Assembly: GCF_036226765.1 (NCBI RefSeq) | Contig: NZ_CP109017.1 | Span: forward strand, 7,255,001 to 7,319,000 | DNA length: 64,000 bases | Source of the DNA: Streptomyces sp. NBC_00670 | GTDB lineage: Bacteria; Actinomycetota; Actinomycetes; Streptomycetales; Streptomycetaceae | Direction of reading: 5' to 3' | Shown: positions 57,477-64,000 of the stretch, one piece after another | Layout: the number at the start of each line of letters is the position of its first letter | How positions within the stretch are numbered: position 1 is the first letter of the stretch | The notes under the pieces: generated by a model | The model's input: only the letters and a program-made list of their open reading frames with translations | What the model was told of the DNA's origin: nothing | Databases searched by the model: none | Program-made: the position numbers and the translations under genes

Positions 57477-58247
57477 TCAGCGCACCGGGAACCCGAAGCT
57501 GTACCCCTGCTGCTTGAGCCACGGCAGCACCTCGCGCAGCGCCTCGACGGTCTCGGAGCGGTCGCCGCCCGCGTCGTGGAAGAGCACCGTCGGGCCGTTG
57601 GAGATCTCCTGCTTGACGGTGGCGACGATGGCGGCCGTACCGGGGTGCTCGAAGTCCTTGGTGTCGACGTTCCAGCCCAGCGGCCGCATCCCACGGGAGG
57701 CGGCCAGGTCGCGGCTGTACGGGGTGAACGCGCCGCCCGGCGCCCGGTAGTACTGCGGGCGCACGCCCCCGGACGCCTTGGTGATCATCTTCTCGGCGTC
57801 CAGGATCTGCTGCGACTGGTAGGCCTCGGACTTCTTGTCCATGGTGACGTCGTGCGACACCGTGTGGTCGCACAGCCGGTGCCCGTCCGCCAGGACCGCC
57901 TTCACCAGGTCCGGGTGGGCCTGGGCCTGGGTGCCGACCATGCAGAAGGTGGCCTTCACCCCGTTCTCCTTGAGCACCTTCAGCACCTGCGGCGTCCAGG
58001 TGGGGTCGGGACCGTCGTCGATGGTGATGTTGACGCCGCGGTCACCCTTGTCCGAGGCGTGGGCGATCTCCACCGACACCTTCTTCGGGGCGCGGTCGGC
58101 AGTGGCGGACGGGTGCGCCGTGACACCGTGTCCCTCGGCCGAGCCGGTCCCCGCGGTCCACAACGCGGTGGCCGTGACCGCCGCCGTCACCCCGACCGCC
58201 GCCGCGAGCACCCGGCCGTGCCAACCCCGTCCACCCTGCCTGCTCAT
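57477..58247 (-). CDS. secreted polysaccharide deacetylase (CE4/NodB)
   Basis: This 256-residue protein has a signal peptide (about 1-38) and a NodB domain. Motif 1 is 'NITIDDGPD' (catalytic base and metal Asp), motif 2 is H-x-x-x-H in 'CDHTVSHD', and motif 3 is 'YYRAPGGAF'. 'TVLFHDAGG' supplies the late His. Enzymes of this type remove acetyl groups from chitin oligomers, xylan or peptidoglycan outside the cell. It is probably monocistronic. Confidence 0.9.
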   Translation of the reverse strand: MSRQGGRGWHGRVLAAAVGVTAAVTATALWTAGTGSAEGHGVTAHPSATADRAPKKVSVEIAHASDKGDRGVNITIDDGPDPTWTPQVLKVLKENGVKATFCMVGTQAQAHPDLVKAVLADGHRLCDHTVSHDVTMDKKSEAYQSQQILDAEKMITKASGGVRPQYYRAPGGAFTPYSRDLAASRGMRPLGWNVDTKDFEHPGTAAIVATVKQEISNGPTVLFHDAGGDRSETVEALREVLPWLKQQGYSFGFPVR

Positions 58248-58496
58248 GTCCGCCGCTCCGTTCGTGGTGTCCTCGTCGTTCCCGTTGCACCCCAGCAGAC
58301 GGCAGAACGGGCCCGAGGGATCCCGCTGTTACCGATCAAGAACAATTCCGCGGGAAACCGGGGACAACGCCCACCGCACCGGCGGGCCGGGAGGACGTCA
58401 ACGAAGCTCCGTCGGCGCCCACTTGACGCGCACGGACCGCACGGCCCCGGTGCGGGCCGTGTGTACACTCGGGGCTTCCCGGACGCCGGAGGACAC

Positions 58497-59021
58497 ATGA
58501 GCGCCGCACCGTTGAGCGGGACCGACTTCTCCCCGCTGTTGCGCACGGACTTCACCGACGACGCGGCGTGGCGGGCGCTGCTGGAGGAGATCGAGCAGAG
58601 CTGGCTCACGGTCATGGCGGACCGGGCCCACGAGGGCCTGTCCGTACCGGAGTTGCTCGCCCTGGTCCCGGACGGCAGCCGGTATCCGACGCTCGTCGTC
58701 GCCGACCGCGAGACGTTCGCCGCCGAGGAGCGCACGCTGCTCCTGATCGACGTCCAGGAGGAGCCGGGCCGCACGTTGCGCGTGGCCGTTCCCGACGCGT
58801 TCGCCTCCGTCCTCGGCAATCTGGCGATCCAGAACCAGAGCTTCGACGACTACCTCGAGTCCGGCTCCCTCGGCGAGGACGGTGTCTACCGCCTCTCCGA
58901 CCGTCACCGCCAGGCCCTGGCCGAGTTGCGGGGCGCACAGGGTACGCAGGACGCGCAGGGCGTTCCGTCGTTCGCGCGGGTGCGGGGCAGGGTGCCCGGA
59001 CCGGGGAATCAGCGCGGCTGA
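58497..59021 (+). CDS. small protein resembling DUF6924
   Basis: This 174-residue soluble protein ('FSPLLRTDFTDDAAWRALLEEI', 'RYPTLVVADRETFAAEERTLLLIDVQEE', 'RVAVPDAFASVLGNLAIQNQSFDDYL') resembles the DUF6924 group of actinobacteria, but I hold this assignment only moderately. The tail is disordered. GGAGGA precedes the ATG. The gene overlaps the convergent hypothetical by 13 bases. Confidence 0.7.
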   Translation: MSAAPLSGTDFSPLLRTDFTDDAAWRALLEEIEQSWLTVMADRAHEGLSVPELLALVPDGSRYPTLVVADRETFAAEERTLLLIDVQEEPGRTLRVAVPDAFASVLGNLAIQNQSFDDYLESGSLGEDGVYRLSDRHRQALAELRGAQGTQDAQGVPSFARVRGRVPGPGNQRG

Positions 59022-59407
59022 CCGTCCCCGTCCCCGCCCACGTCGCCGGCTTCCAGGGTCTCCCGGACCAGGACCGGTGCCGTCCCGCCCAGCACGAGGT
59101 GCACGGACAGGCCGGGCAGGGTGGGCAGCGCCGCCCAGTGGGTGACGGGTTCCTCGCAGGGCGGGCCGCCGTACGGGAAGCGGACGACACCGTCGGAGTC
59201 GACGAAGCAGTCGTGGTACTCGGTGCCGTCCTCGGCGAAATGGCGCCGCTCGAAGTGCATCGGCAGCACGATCCAGTAGTCCTCGGGGCCGATCGGGCCG
59301 TCCTCGTCCTCCCCGGGCGGGTAGGTGCCGGTCACCGCCGCCGCCACAGGCGCCCCGTCGTCGGGGAACCCCTCCCGGGCGTCCACCCACTTCACCGTCG
59401 CGTCCAT
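59009..59407 (-). CDS. conserved hypothetical protein
   Basis: No family is recognised. The 132-residue protein is acidic and soluble: 'VKWVDAREGFPDDGAPVAAAVTGTYPPGEDEDG', 'DYWIVLPMHFERRHFAEDGTEYHDCFVDSDGVVRFPYGG', ending in an Asp/Gly tail. The real start is ATG 59407 with GGAGG upstream. It lies between the DUF6924-like gene and the TetR gene. Confidence 0.7.
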   Translation of the reverse strand: MDATVKWVDAREGFPDDGAPVAAAVTGTYPPGEDEDGPIGPEDYWIVLPMHFERRHFAEDGTEYHDCFVDSDGVVRFPYGGPPCEEPVTHWAALPTLPGLSVHLVLGGTAPVLVRETLEAGDVGGDGDGQPR

Positions 59408-59454
59408 ACGCTCCTCCGTTCCCCGCCGGGTCTCATGCCGTGCCACGCCGGGTC

Positions 59455-60099
59455 TCACGCCGTGCCCATGATCTCCCCGGCCCGGACCTCGTGCAGGAAC
59501 GCCTCGGCCCGCTCGCGTGCGACGAGCCGGCCGGGGTCGCGGCCGCTGAGGATCCAGAAGAACGTCGGCCCCACCAGCAGGGCCGTGGCCTGTTCGAGGG
59601 GGAGCGCGCCGGGTCCCTTCCCCAGTACCCGCGTGACGACGGCGCGGGCGCTGTCGCCGAGGACGTCCTTGTGCGCGAGGAGCGCCGCGACGGCCGAGTC
59701 GCCCTGCGCCTCCCCGATGAGCGCCCGGTACGCCGCACCGGCCGGCGAGTGGGCGAGGAAGCGGGCCAGCGCCTCCAGATACGTCGTCAGATCCTCCACG
59801 GGGTCGTCCGTGGGCTCGACGGCCAGTTCCTCGGTGGCGTCGTTGACGCTGGCCTCGAAGAGGATCTCCGCCTTGGTGGACCACCACCGGTAGACGGTCT
59901 GGCGCGAGACCCGCGCCCGTTCGGCGATGCCCTTCATCGTCACGCCCGCATAGCCGACCTCCAGCAGCAGGTCGTCGACGGCGTGCAGCACGGCCATGCG
60001 CGCCTCCTCGCTGCGCGGCCGTCCGCCGGTGCCGGACTCCTTCGCGCCGGTTTTGTCCGCGCCCAGCCCGGCCCTGGCCCTCTTCGCTGCTTCCGTCAC
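59455..60099 (-). CDS. TetR family transcriptional regulator
   Basis: This 214-residue repressor has an N-terminal TetR HTH ('LLLEVGYAGVTMKGIAERARVSRQTVYRWWSTKAEILFEA', about 45-85) and an all-helical ligand domain. The GTG start at 60099 lies next to the palindrome at 60111-60134, so it probably represses itself and the divergent epimerase-MFS operon. A Lys/Arg-rich stretch of about 28 residues precedes the HTH. Confidence 0.88.
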   Translation of the reverse strand: MTEAAKRARAGLGADKTGAKESGTGGRPRSEEARMAVLHAVDDLLLEVGYAGVTMKGIAERARVSRQTVYRWWSTKAEILFEASVNDATEELAVEPTDDPVEDLTTYLEALARFLAHSPAGAAYRALIGEAQGDSAVAALLAHKDVLGDSARAVVTRVLGKGPGALPLEQATALLVGPTFFWILSGRDPGRLVARERAEAFLHEVRAGEIMGTA

Positions 60100-60110
60100 C
60101 CCGGAATTCT

Positions 60111-60134
60111 ATACATGGACACGGTGTCTCGTAT
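60111..60134. promoter_or_regulatory. GACAC-G-GTGTC palindrome, TetR operator
   Basis: The core GACACGGTGTC is flanked by ATAC and GTAT, giving a 24-base imperfect palindrome between the TetR gene and the divergent operon. Its place and shape fit a TetR-family operator. Confidence 0.65.
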
Positions 60135-60229
60135 CTGTTAGCTTTCTGGACATGGTGCTCCGTAACTCGGATTCGGGGCGCCGTGCCCGTTGCGACCGCC
60201 CTGGAGAGGGCGAGAAGGAGGCCACACGC

Positions 60230-61126
60230 ATGCGTGTGTTCATGACCGGAGCGAGCGGCTGGATCGGATCCGCCGTCGTCGACGACCTGCTGACCGCGGG
60301 CCACGAGGTCGTCGGCCTCGCCCGCTCGGAGAGGTCCGCGCGGTCACTGGAACGGAAGGGGGCGGGCGTCCTGCGCGGCGACCTGGACGACCTGGGCGCG
60401 CTGCGCCGGGGAGCGGCGGAGGCGGACGGCGTCATCCACCTGGCCAACAAACACGACTGGTCCGACCCCGCGGGGTCGGACCGCGCCGAGCGGGCCTCGG
60501 TGGACACCCTCGCCCGCGAACTCGCGGGCAGCGACCGCCCGTTCGTCGTCGCGTCGGTGCTCTCCGGCCTCTTCCGGGGCCGGCCCGTCCTGGAGACGGA
60601 CGTCTCGCCCGCCGTGGGGCCCGGCTCGAACCGGGGCGGCAGCGAGAACCTCGCGCTGGACTACGTGCACCGGGGCGTGCGCACGGTCGTGGGCCGCTTC
60701 GCGCCGAGCGTGCACGGTGCGGGCGACTGGGGCTTCGTCAAGTTCCTGACGGACGCGGCCCGCAAGCAGGGCGTGTCCGGCTACATCGGCGACGGCTCCA
60801 CGACCTGGTCGGCGGTGCACCGCTCGGACGCGGCCCGGCTGCTCCGGCTCGGCCTGGAGAAGGCTCCCGCCGGGACCCGGCTGCATGTGTGCGCCGAGGA
60901 GGCCGTCACCACCAGGGCGATCGCCGAGGCCATCGGGCGGTATCTCGGCGTCCCGGTCGTCCGGGTCGCCCCCGAGGACGCCGGCGCGCACTTCGGGTTC
61001 GTCGGCGGCTTCTTCGCGCAGACCATGACCGCGTCCAGCGAGCTCACCCGCGCGGCGCTGTCCTGGACCCCGACCGGACCGACCCTGGTCGAGGACATCG
61101 AGGCCGGTGCGTATGCCCTCGTCTGA
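60230..61126 (+). CDS. NAD-dependent epimerase/dehydratase family protein
   Basis: This 298-residue extended-SDR-type protein starts with 'VFMTGASGWIGSAVVDDLLTAGHEVVGLARSE' and continues through 'GVIHLANKHDW'; the YxxxK position is replaced by 'GSENLALDY', as in atypical members. The substrate is unknown. ATG 60230 follows AAGGAGG. It is first in a two-gene operon with an MFS exporter, under the divergent TetR gene. Confidence 0.88.
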   Translation: MRVFMTGASGWIGSAVVDDLLTAGHEVVGLARSERSARSLERKGAGVLRGDLDDLGALRRGAAEADGVIHLANKHDWSDPAGSDRAERASVDTLARELAGSDRPFVVASVLSGLFRGRPVLETDVSPAVGPGSNRGGSENLALDYVHRGVRTVVGRFAPSVHGAGDWGFVKFLTDAARKQGVSGYIGDGSTTWSAVHRSDAARLLRLGLEKAPAGTRLHVCAEEAVTTRAIAEAIGRYLGVPVVRVAPEDAGAHFGFVGGFFAQTMTASSELTRAALSWTPTGPTLVEDIEAGAYALV

Positions 61127-61139
61127 GCCGGGAGGTCTC

Positions 61140-62663
61140 GTGTCCCCGCGGCCCCCGGCCCCCGGGGCGGCGCCGTCCGGCGCCGCCCCGGCGGGCGGGG
61201 CGCGGAACGTGCTGGCCTGCGTCTGCCTCTGCACCGTCCTCGTCGTCGGCTTCGTCGCGGCGGTCAACCTCGCGATACCCCCGCTGGCCGCCGGGAGCCT
61301 GCACCCCTCGTCGGCGCAGCTCCTGTGGATCGTCGACAGCTACGTCGTGCTCTTCGCGTGTCTCGTGATCCCGGCCGGCGCCCTCGGCGACCGGGTGGGA
61401 CGCAAGGGGGTGCTGCTCGGCGGCCTGCTGGTGCTCGCCGCCGGGGCCGTCGTCTCGGCCGCCGCCGGCGGTGTGGGCGTGCTGCTCGTCGGCCGTGCCG
61501 TCACCGGCATCGGGGCCGCCTGCGTCCTGCCCAACGCGCTCGCCGTACTGCTGCACGCGACCGAGCCGGCCCGCCGCTCCCGCGCGATCGCCGTCTGGGC
61601 CGCCATGTCCGGTCTGGGCGGAATGATCGGCAACGTGGGCGGCGGCGCCGTCCTCGGCGCCGGGTCCTGGCGGCTGCTCTTCGCCGCCGTCGCGCCCCTC
61701 GCCCTGCTGTGCGCGCTGTGGGTGGCGGTGGCGGCGCCCCGCAGCCCGCGCGGCCGGCGCGACCTGGACCTGCGCGCCGCCGTCCTGCTGACCCTGGCCA
61801 CCCTCGCCCTGCTGCTCGGCATCATCCAGGGGCCGGAACAGGGCTGGGGGAGCGCCGTGGTGCTCGGTGCCTTCGGGTGCTCCCTGGTCCTGTACGGCCT
61901 GTGGGCCGCCGGTGAACTGCGCGTGCGGCAACCCCTGCTGGACCCGCGGCTGTTCGCCGTGCCGGCCCTGCGCGCCGCCTGTCTGGGGATGCTGGTCGTC
62001 TTCTTCGGGATGTTCGGCTTCTTCTTCCTCAACGCCTCACTGATGCAGTACGGCCGCGGGTACTCCGTCCTGCGGACCGGGCTCGCCGTCCTGCCGATGA
62101 CCGTGCCGCTGCTGGCCGGCACCCGGTACGTGCCCGCCCTCGTCGCCCGGTTCGGCGACCGGAGCGTGCTGGCTGCCTCGTTCACCGTCACCGGACTCGG
62201 CCTCCTCGGCCTCGCCGCCACCGTCGGCGCCGGTTACGCCGCCTACGCGGTCTGGCTCGTCGTCGTCGGCACCGGAGTCACCCTGGCGCTGCCGGCGCTC
62301 ACCGCGGCGATCGCCGGCGCGCTGCCGCGCGAACAGGCCGGTGTCGCGGGCGGACTGCAGGCGACGACACGGGAGTTCGGCAGCGCGCTCGGCGTCGCCG
62401 TGATCGGCACGGTCCTCACCGGGCGCTTCGTCCACGAGCTGCCGGGCCGGGCGCCCGGCGCCTTCGCTCCCGGCCACACACCGAGCAGTGTCGCCGAGGC
62501 ACTGGCGGTCGCGCCGGGGCGGCACCGGGCGATCGTCGCCGCCTACACCGCGAGCGCCCAGACGGCCTTGCAGGTGGCCGCCGTCGTGGTGCTCGCCGCG
62601 GGGACGCTGGTGGTCGCCGAGCTGAGCTGGGCGGCGCGGAGGGCCCGCCGAGCCGTCGGCTGA
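61140..62663 (+). CDS. MFS transporter, DHA2 (14-helix) drug exporter
   Basis: This 507-residue membrane antiporter has about 14 helices ('ACVCLCTVLVVGFVAAVNLAIPPLAAG', 'QLLWIVDSYVVLFACLVIPAGALGDRVGRKGVLLGG', 'GRAVTGIGAACVLPNALAVL'). GTG 61140 is chosen because GGGAGG lies six bases upstream, although in-frame ATGs exist upstream. It follows the epimerase by 13 bases and converges on the next gene. Export of the inducer of the TetR protein is likely. Confidence 0.88.
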   Translation: MSPRPPAPGAAPSGAAPAGGARNVLACVCLCTVLVVGFVAAVNLAIPPLAAGSLHPSSAQLLWIVDSYVVLFACLVIPAGALGDRVGRKGVLLGGLLVLAAGAVVSAAAGGVGVLLVGRAVTGIGAACVLPNALAVLLHATEPARRSRAIAVWAAMSGLGGMIGNVGGGAVLGAGSWRLLFAAVAPLALLCALWVAVAAPRSPRGRRDLDLRAAVLLTLATLALLLGIIQGPEQGWGSAVVLGAFGCSLVLYGLWAAGELRVRQPLLDPRLFAVPALRAACLGMLVVFFGMFGFFFLNASLMQYGRGYSVLRTGLAVLPMTVPLLAGTRYVPALVARFGDRSVLAASFTVTGLGLLGLAATVGAGYAAYAVWLVVVGTGVTLALPALTAAIAGALPREQAGVAGGLQATTREFGSALGVAVIGTVLTGRFVHELPGRAPGAFAPGHTPSSVAEALAVAPGRHRAIVAAYTASAQTALQVAAVVVLAAGTLVVAELSWAARRARRAVG

Positions 62664-62673
62664 GGTGCGCCCG

Positions 62674-63390
62674 TCAGGCCTTGGCCAGCAGTGCGCGGAT
62701 CTCGGCGGCCGAGGCCGGGCCCGCCCCGAAGGACAGGAAATCGGCCGAGGCGGGACCGGCCGCCAGGGAGCCGAGCGAGTCGCCGGGCGCCGCCGAGTAC
62801 GGAGCCCCGTACGCGGGCGTGCCCGGGGCGAACAGCCTGCCGTGCTCCAGCGGTCCCGCGTCGACGGCGTCGTAGCCGAGGACGTCGAGCAGTTCCGTCG
62901 CGTGCCGCTTGGCCTCGGCGCTGTCGCCGGCGAGGGGGAGCGCGGTGCGGTCCGGCGCGCCCGCCGGCCTGCCGAGGACGGCGAGGTGCTGGTGGTGGAT
63001 GTTGTTGAACGCCTTGACGACGTGTGCCGCTGCGCCGAGGTGACGCTGGAGCAGTTCGCCGCTGGTGAGCGAGCGGTCCGCCAGGGCCTCGATCCCGCCG
63101 TCGCGCTGCGGTGAGTAGTTGCCGGTGTCCAGGACGGTCTTCCCCGCCAGGGACGCGCGCGGCAGGGCTTCGTATGCCTTCACGGGGACGCTCACCACGA
63201 CCCAGTCGCCCGCCGCCGCGGCCTCGGCGGGGGGCGCCGCCCGGGCCCGGGGGCCGAGTTCCGCGACCGGACCGGCGAGGGTGCCGGGGCCGCGCGAGTT
63301 GCTGAGGACGACGTCCAGTCCGCCCGCCACGGCGAGCCGCGCGAGCGTGCCGCCGATCCGTCCGCTGCCGATGAGTCCCAGGGTGGCCAT
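62674..63390 (-). CDS. NADPH-dependent F420-reductase-like protein
   Basis: This 238-residue protein begins 'ATLGLIGSGRIGGTLARLAVAGGLDVVLSNSRGPGTL' (Rossmann) and matches the F420-NADP-oxidoreductase family of 2-hydroxyacid-like folds ('VVVSVPVKAYEALP', 'VVKAFNNIHHQHLAVLGRP'). It is distantly related to the protein at 18297. ATG 63390 lies just downstream of the LysR gene stop, with 65 bases between. Confidence 0.82.
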   Translation of the reverse strand: MATLGLIGSGRIGGTLARLAVAGGLDVVLSNSRGPGTLAGPVAELGPRARAAPPAEAAAAGDWVVVSVPVKAYEALPRASLAGKTVLDTGNYSPQRDGGIEALADRSLTSGELLQRHLGAAAHVVKAFNNIHHQHLAVLGRPAGAPDRTALPLAGDSAEAKRHATELLDVLGYDAVDAGPLEHGRLFAPGTPAYGAPYSAAPGDSLGSLAAGPASADFLSFGAGPASAAEIRALLAKA

Positions 63391-63455
63391 GCCGGGCCAA
63401 CCAGCCGTGCTCCACGGGTATTCCGCACGCGCCCGCCGCGGGCGGCCCGTGGTGC

Positions 63456-64000
63456 TCAGGCGCTCACGGTCTCCCGGACCGCCGCGGCGAACTCCTCCGT
63501 GAGCGGATGCGTGGGGTGGGCCGGGCGGGCCAGATAGACGGTGGCGGCGGGGGCGTCGCGGACGGGGACGAACCGGACCCCCGGGTGGCCGAAACTCTGC
63601 GCCGTGCCGGAGGTGCCGAGGCCGAACGCCCCACCGGTGGCGATGAGGTTGAGCCACTGGTCCACGTTGCCGACCTCGACCGTACGGGCCGGCCGCTGCC
63701 CCGGGGGCCACAGCTCGGGCGCGGCGGTGCCGGTGTCGGGACACAGGGCGAGCGGGAGGTCGGAGCCGGGGGCGGCGAGCCGGGCGGTGAGCTCGGCCAT
63801 CAGTACCGTCTCCCGGTCGGCCAGCGGGTGGTCGTCGGGGAGGGCGGCGACGCGGTCCTCCGTGTAGAGGGCCTCGGTGTGGAACAGCGGGCCGGCGGGG
63901 CGGGTGCGCAGCACGGCCACATCGGTGTCGCCGGTGGCCAGCCCGGCGGTGCTGTTGTCCTGCCGGACCACGTCGAGCGGGACACGCGGGTGCGTACGGC
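63456..64000 (-). CDS. LysR substrate-binding domain, 5' end outside window
   Basis: The open frame runs off the window end, so the HTH part is missing. The visible C-terminal part reads 'HPRVPLDVVRQDNSTAGLATGDTDVAVLR', 'LFHTEALYTEDRVAALPDDHPLADRE' and 'NLIATGGAFGLGTSG', as in LysR effector domains. It probably regulates the F420-reductase-like gene or a gene beyond the window. Confidence 0.85.
   Translation of the reverse strand, partial: RTHPRVPLDVVRQDNSTAGLATGDTDVAVLRTRPAGPLFHTEALYTEDRVAALPDDHPLADRETVLMAELTARLAAPGSDLPLALCPDTGTAAPELWPPGQRPARTVEVGNVDQWLNLIATGGAFGLGTSGTAQSFGHPGVRFVPVRDAPAATVYLARPAHPTHPLTEEFAAAVRETVSA

Noticed and set aside
58420..58480. TTGACG and TACACT as a promoter for the DUF6924-like gene
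   Set aside because: The spacing between the boxes is about 35 bases, far from the usual 17-19.
1..64000. CRISPR arrays, tRNA/rRNA genes, insertion sequences, prophage genes
   Set aside because: I saw no spaced direct-repeat arrays, no transposase or integrase motifs, and no tRNA-like cloverleaf or rRNA sequence.

Overview
The window is a high-GC actinobacterial chromosome segment, almost certainly Streptomyces. The grounds are strong GC3 bias, frequent GTG starts, ATGA/GTGA stop-start overlaps, secreted chitinase and glucanases with DasR- and LacI-type operators, a SpoIIE/GAF/PAS phosphatase, and a single rare TTA codon. I see no rRNA, tRNA, IS element, phage gene or CRISPR array. The first and last genes are cut by the window edges.

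Left part (1-24.6 kb). A partial SDR is followed by an amidohydrolase facing an IclR regulator. The regulator leads into a tightly coupled catabolic operon at 3425-7690: CaiB CoA-transferase, citryl-CoA-lyase-like protein, LigB- and LigA-type extradiol dioxygenase subunits, and a quinone-oxidoreductase-like MDR. Then come accessory and stress-type genes: secreted esterase, NAD(P)-binding protein, DUF3040, STAS-like, DUF2795, TauE permease, GH15, SDR, hemerythrin, LysR, a divergent IMPase, an F420-reductase-like protein and DUF488. This part ends with secreted carbohydrate enzymes: a GH92 alpha-mannosidase with two ricin-B domains and a GH64 beta-1,3-glucanase with a CBM6-like tail.

Centre (24.8-48.6 kb). 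This looks like an unusual biosynthetic locus with no PKS, NRPS or canonical terpene synthase. The minus-strand operon 31438-25426 holds two Gfo/Idh/MocA dehydrogenases, a sugar isomerase-type TIM barrel, an M20 hydrolase, an Ldh-family reductase and a small unknown protein. Next are a nucleotide-sugar 6-dehydrogenase carrying the only TTA codon and two overlapping DegT/StrS aminotransferases. Two calerythrin-like EF-hand proteins follow, flanking a membrane-protein reading frame without a standard start or a separating stop. The plus-strand operon 37597-48553 encodes a UbiA prenyltransferase, an FAD oxidoreductase, an adenylate-forming enzyme, a methyltransferase, a tandem CaiB protein, a second adenylate-forming enzyme and a SpoIIE-type phosphatase. 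Most junctions overlap by 4-14 bases. A simple reading is that an amino- or diamino-sugar (or cyclitol) module supplies a polar unit to acyl activation and prenylation steps. The product is unknown.

Right part (48.6-64 kb). This is ordinary Streptomyces accessory content: GH19 chitinase with two DasR-like sites, a membrane protein, an MBL hydrolase facing an AraC regulator, XRE regulators beside an MFS exporter and an aldo/keto reductase, GNAT, a polysaccharide deacetylase, two small hypotheticals, TetR facing an epimerase-MFS operon, an F420-reductase-like protein and a truncated LysR gene.

The most distinctive non-gene signals are two copies of a large palindromic repeat. One is intergenic (15321-15512). 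The other lies in frame inside the tandem CaiB gene (about 42901-43018).
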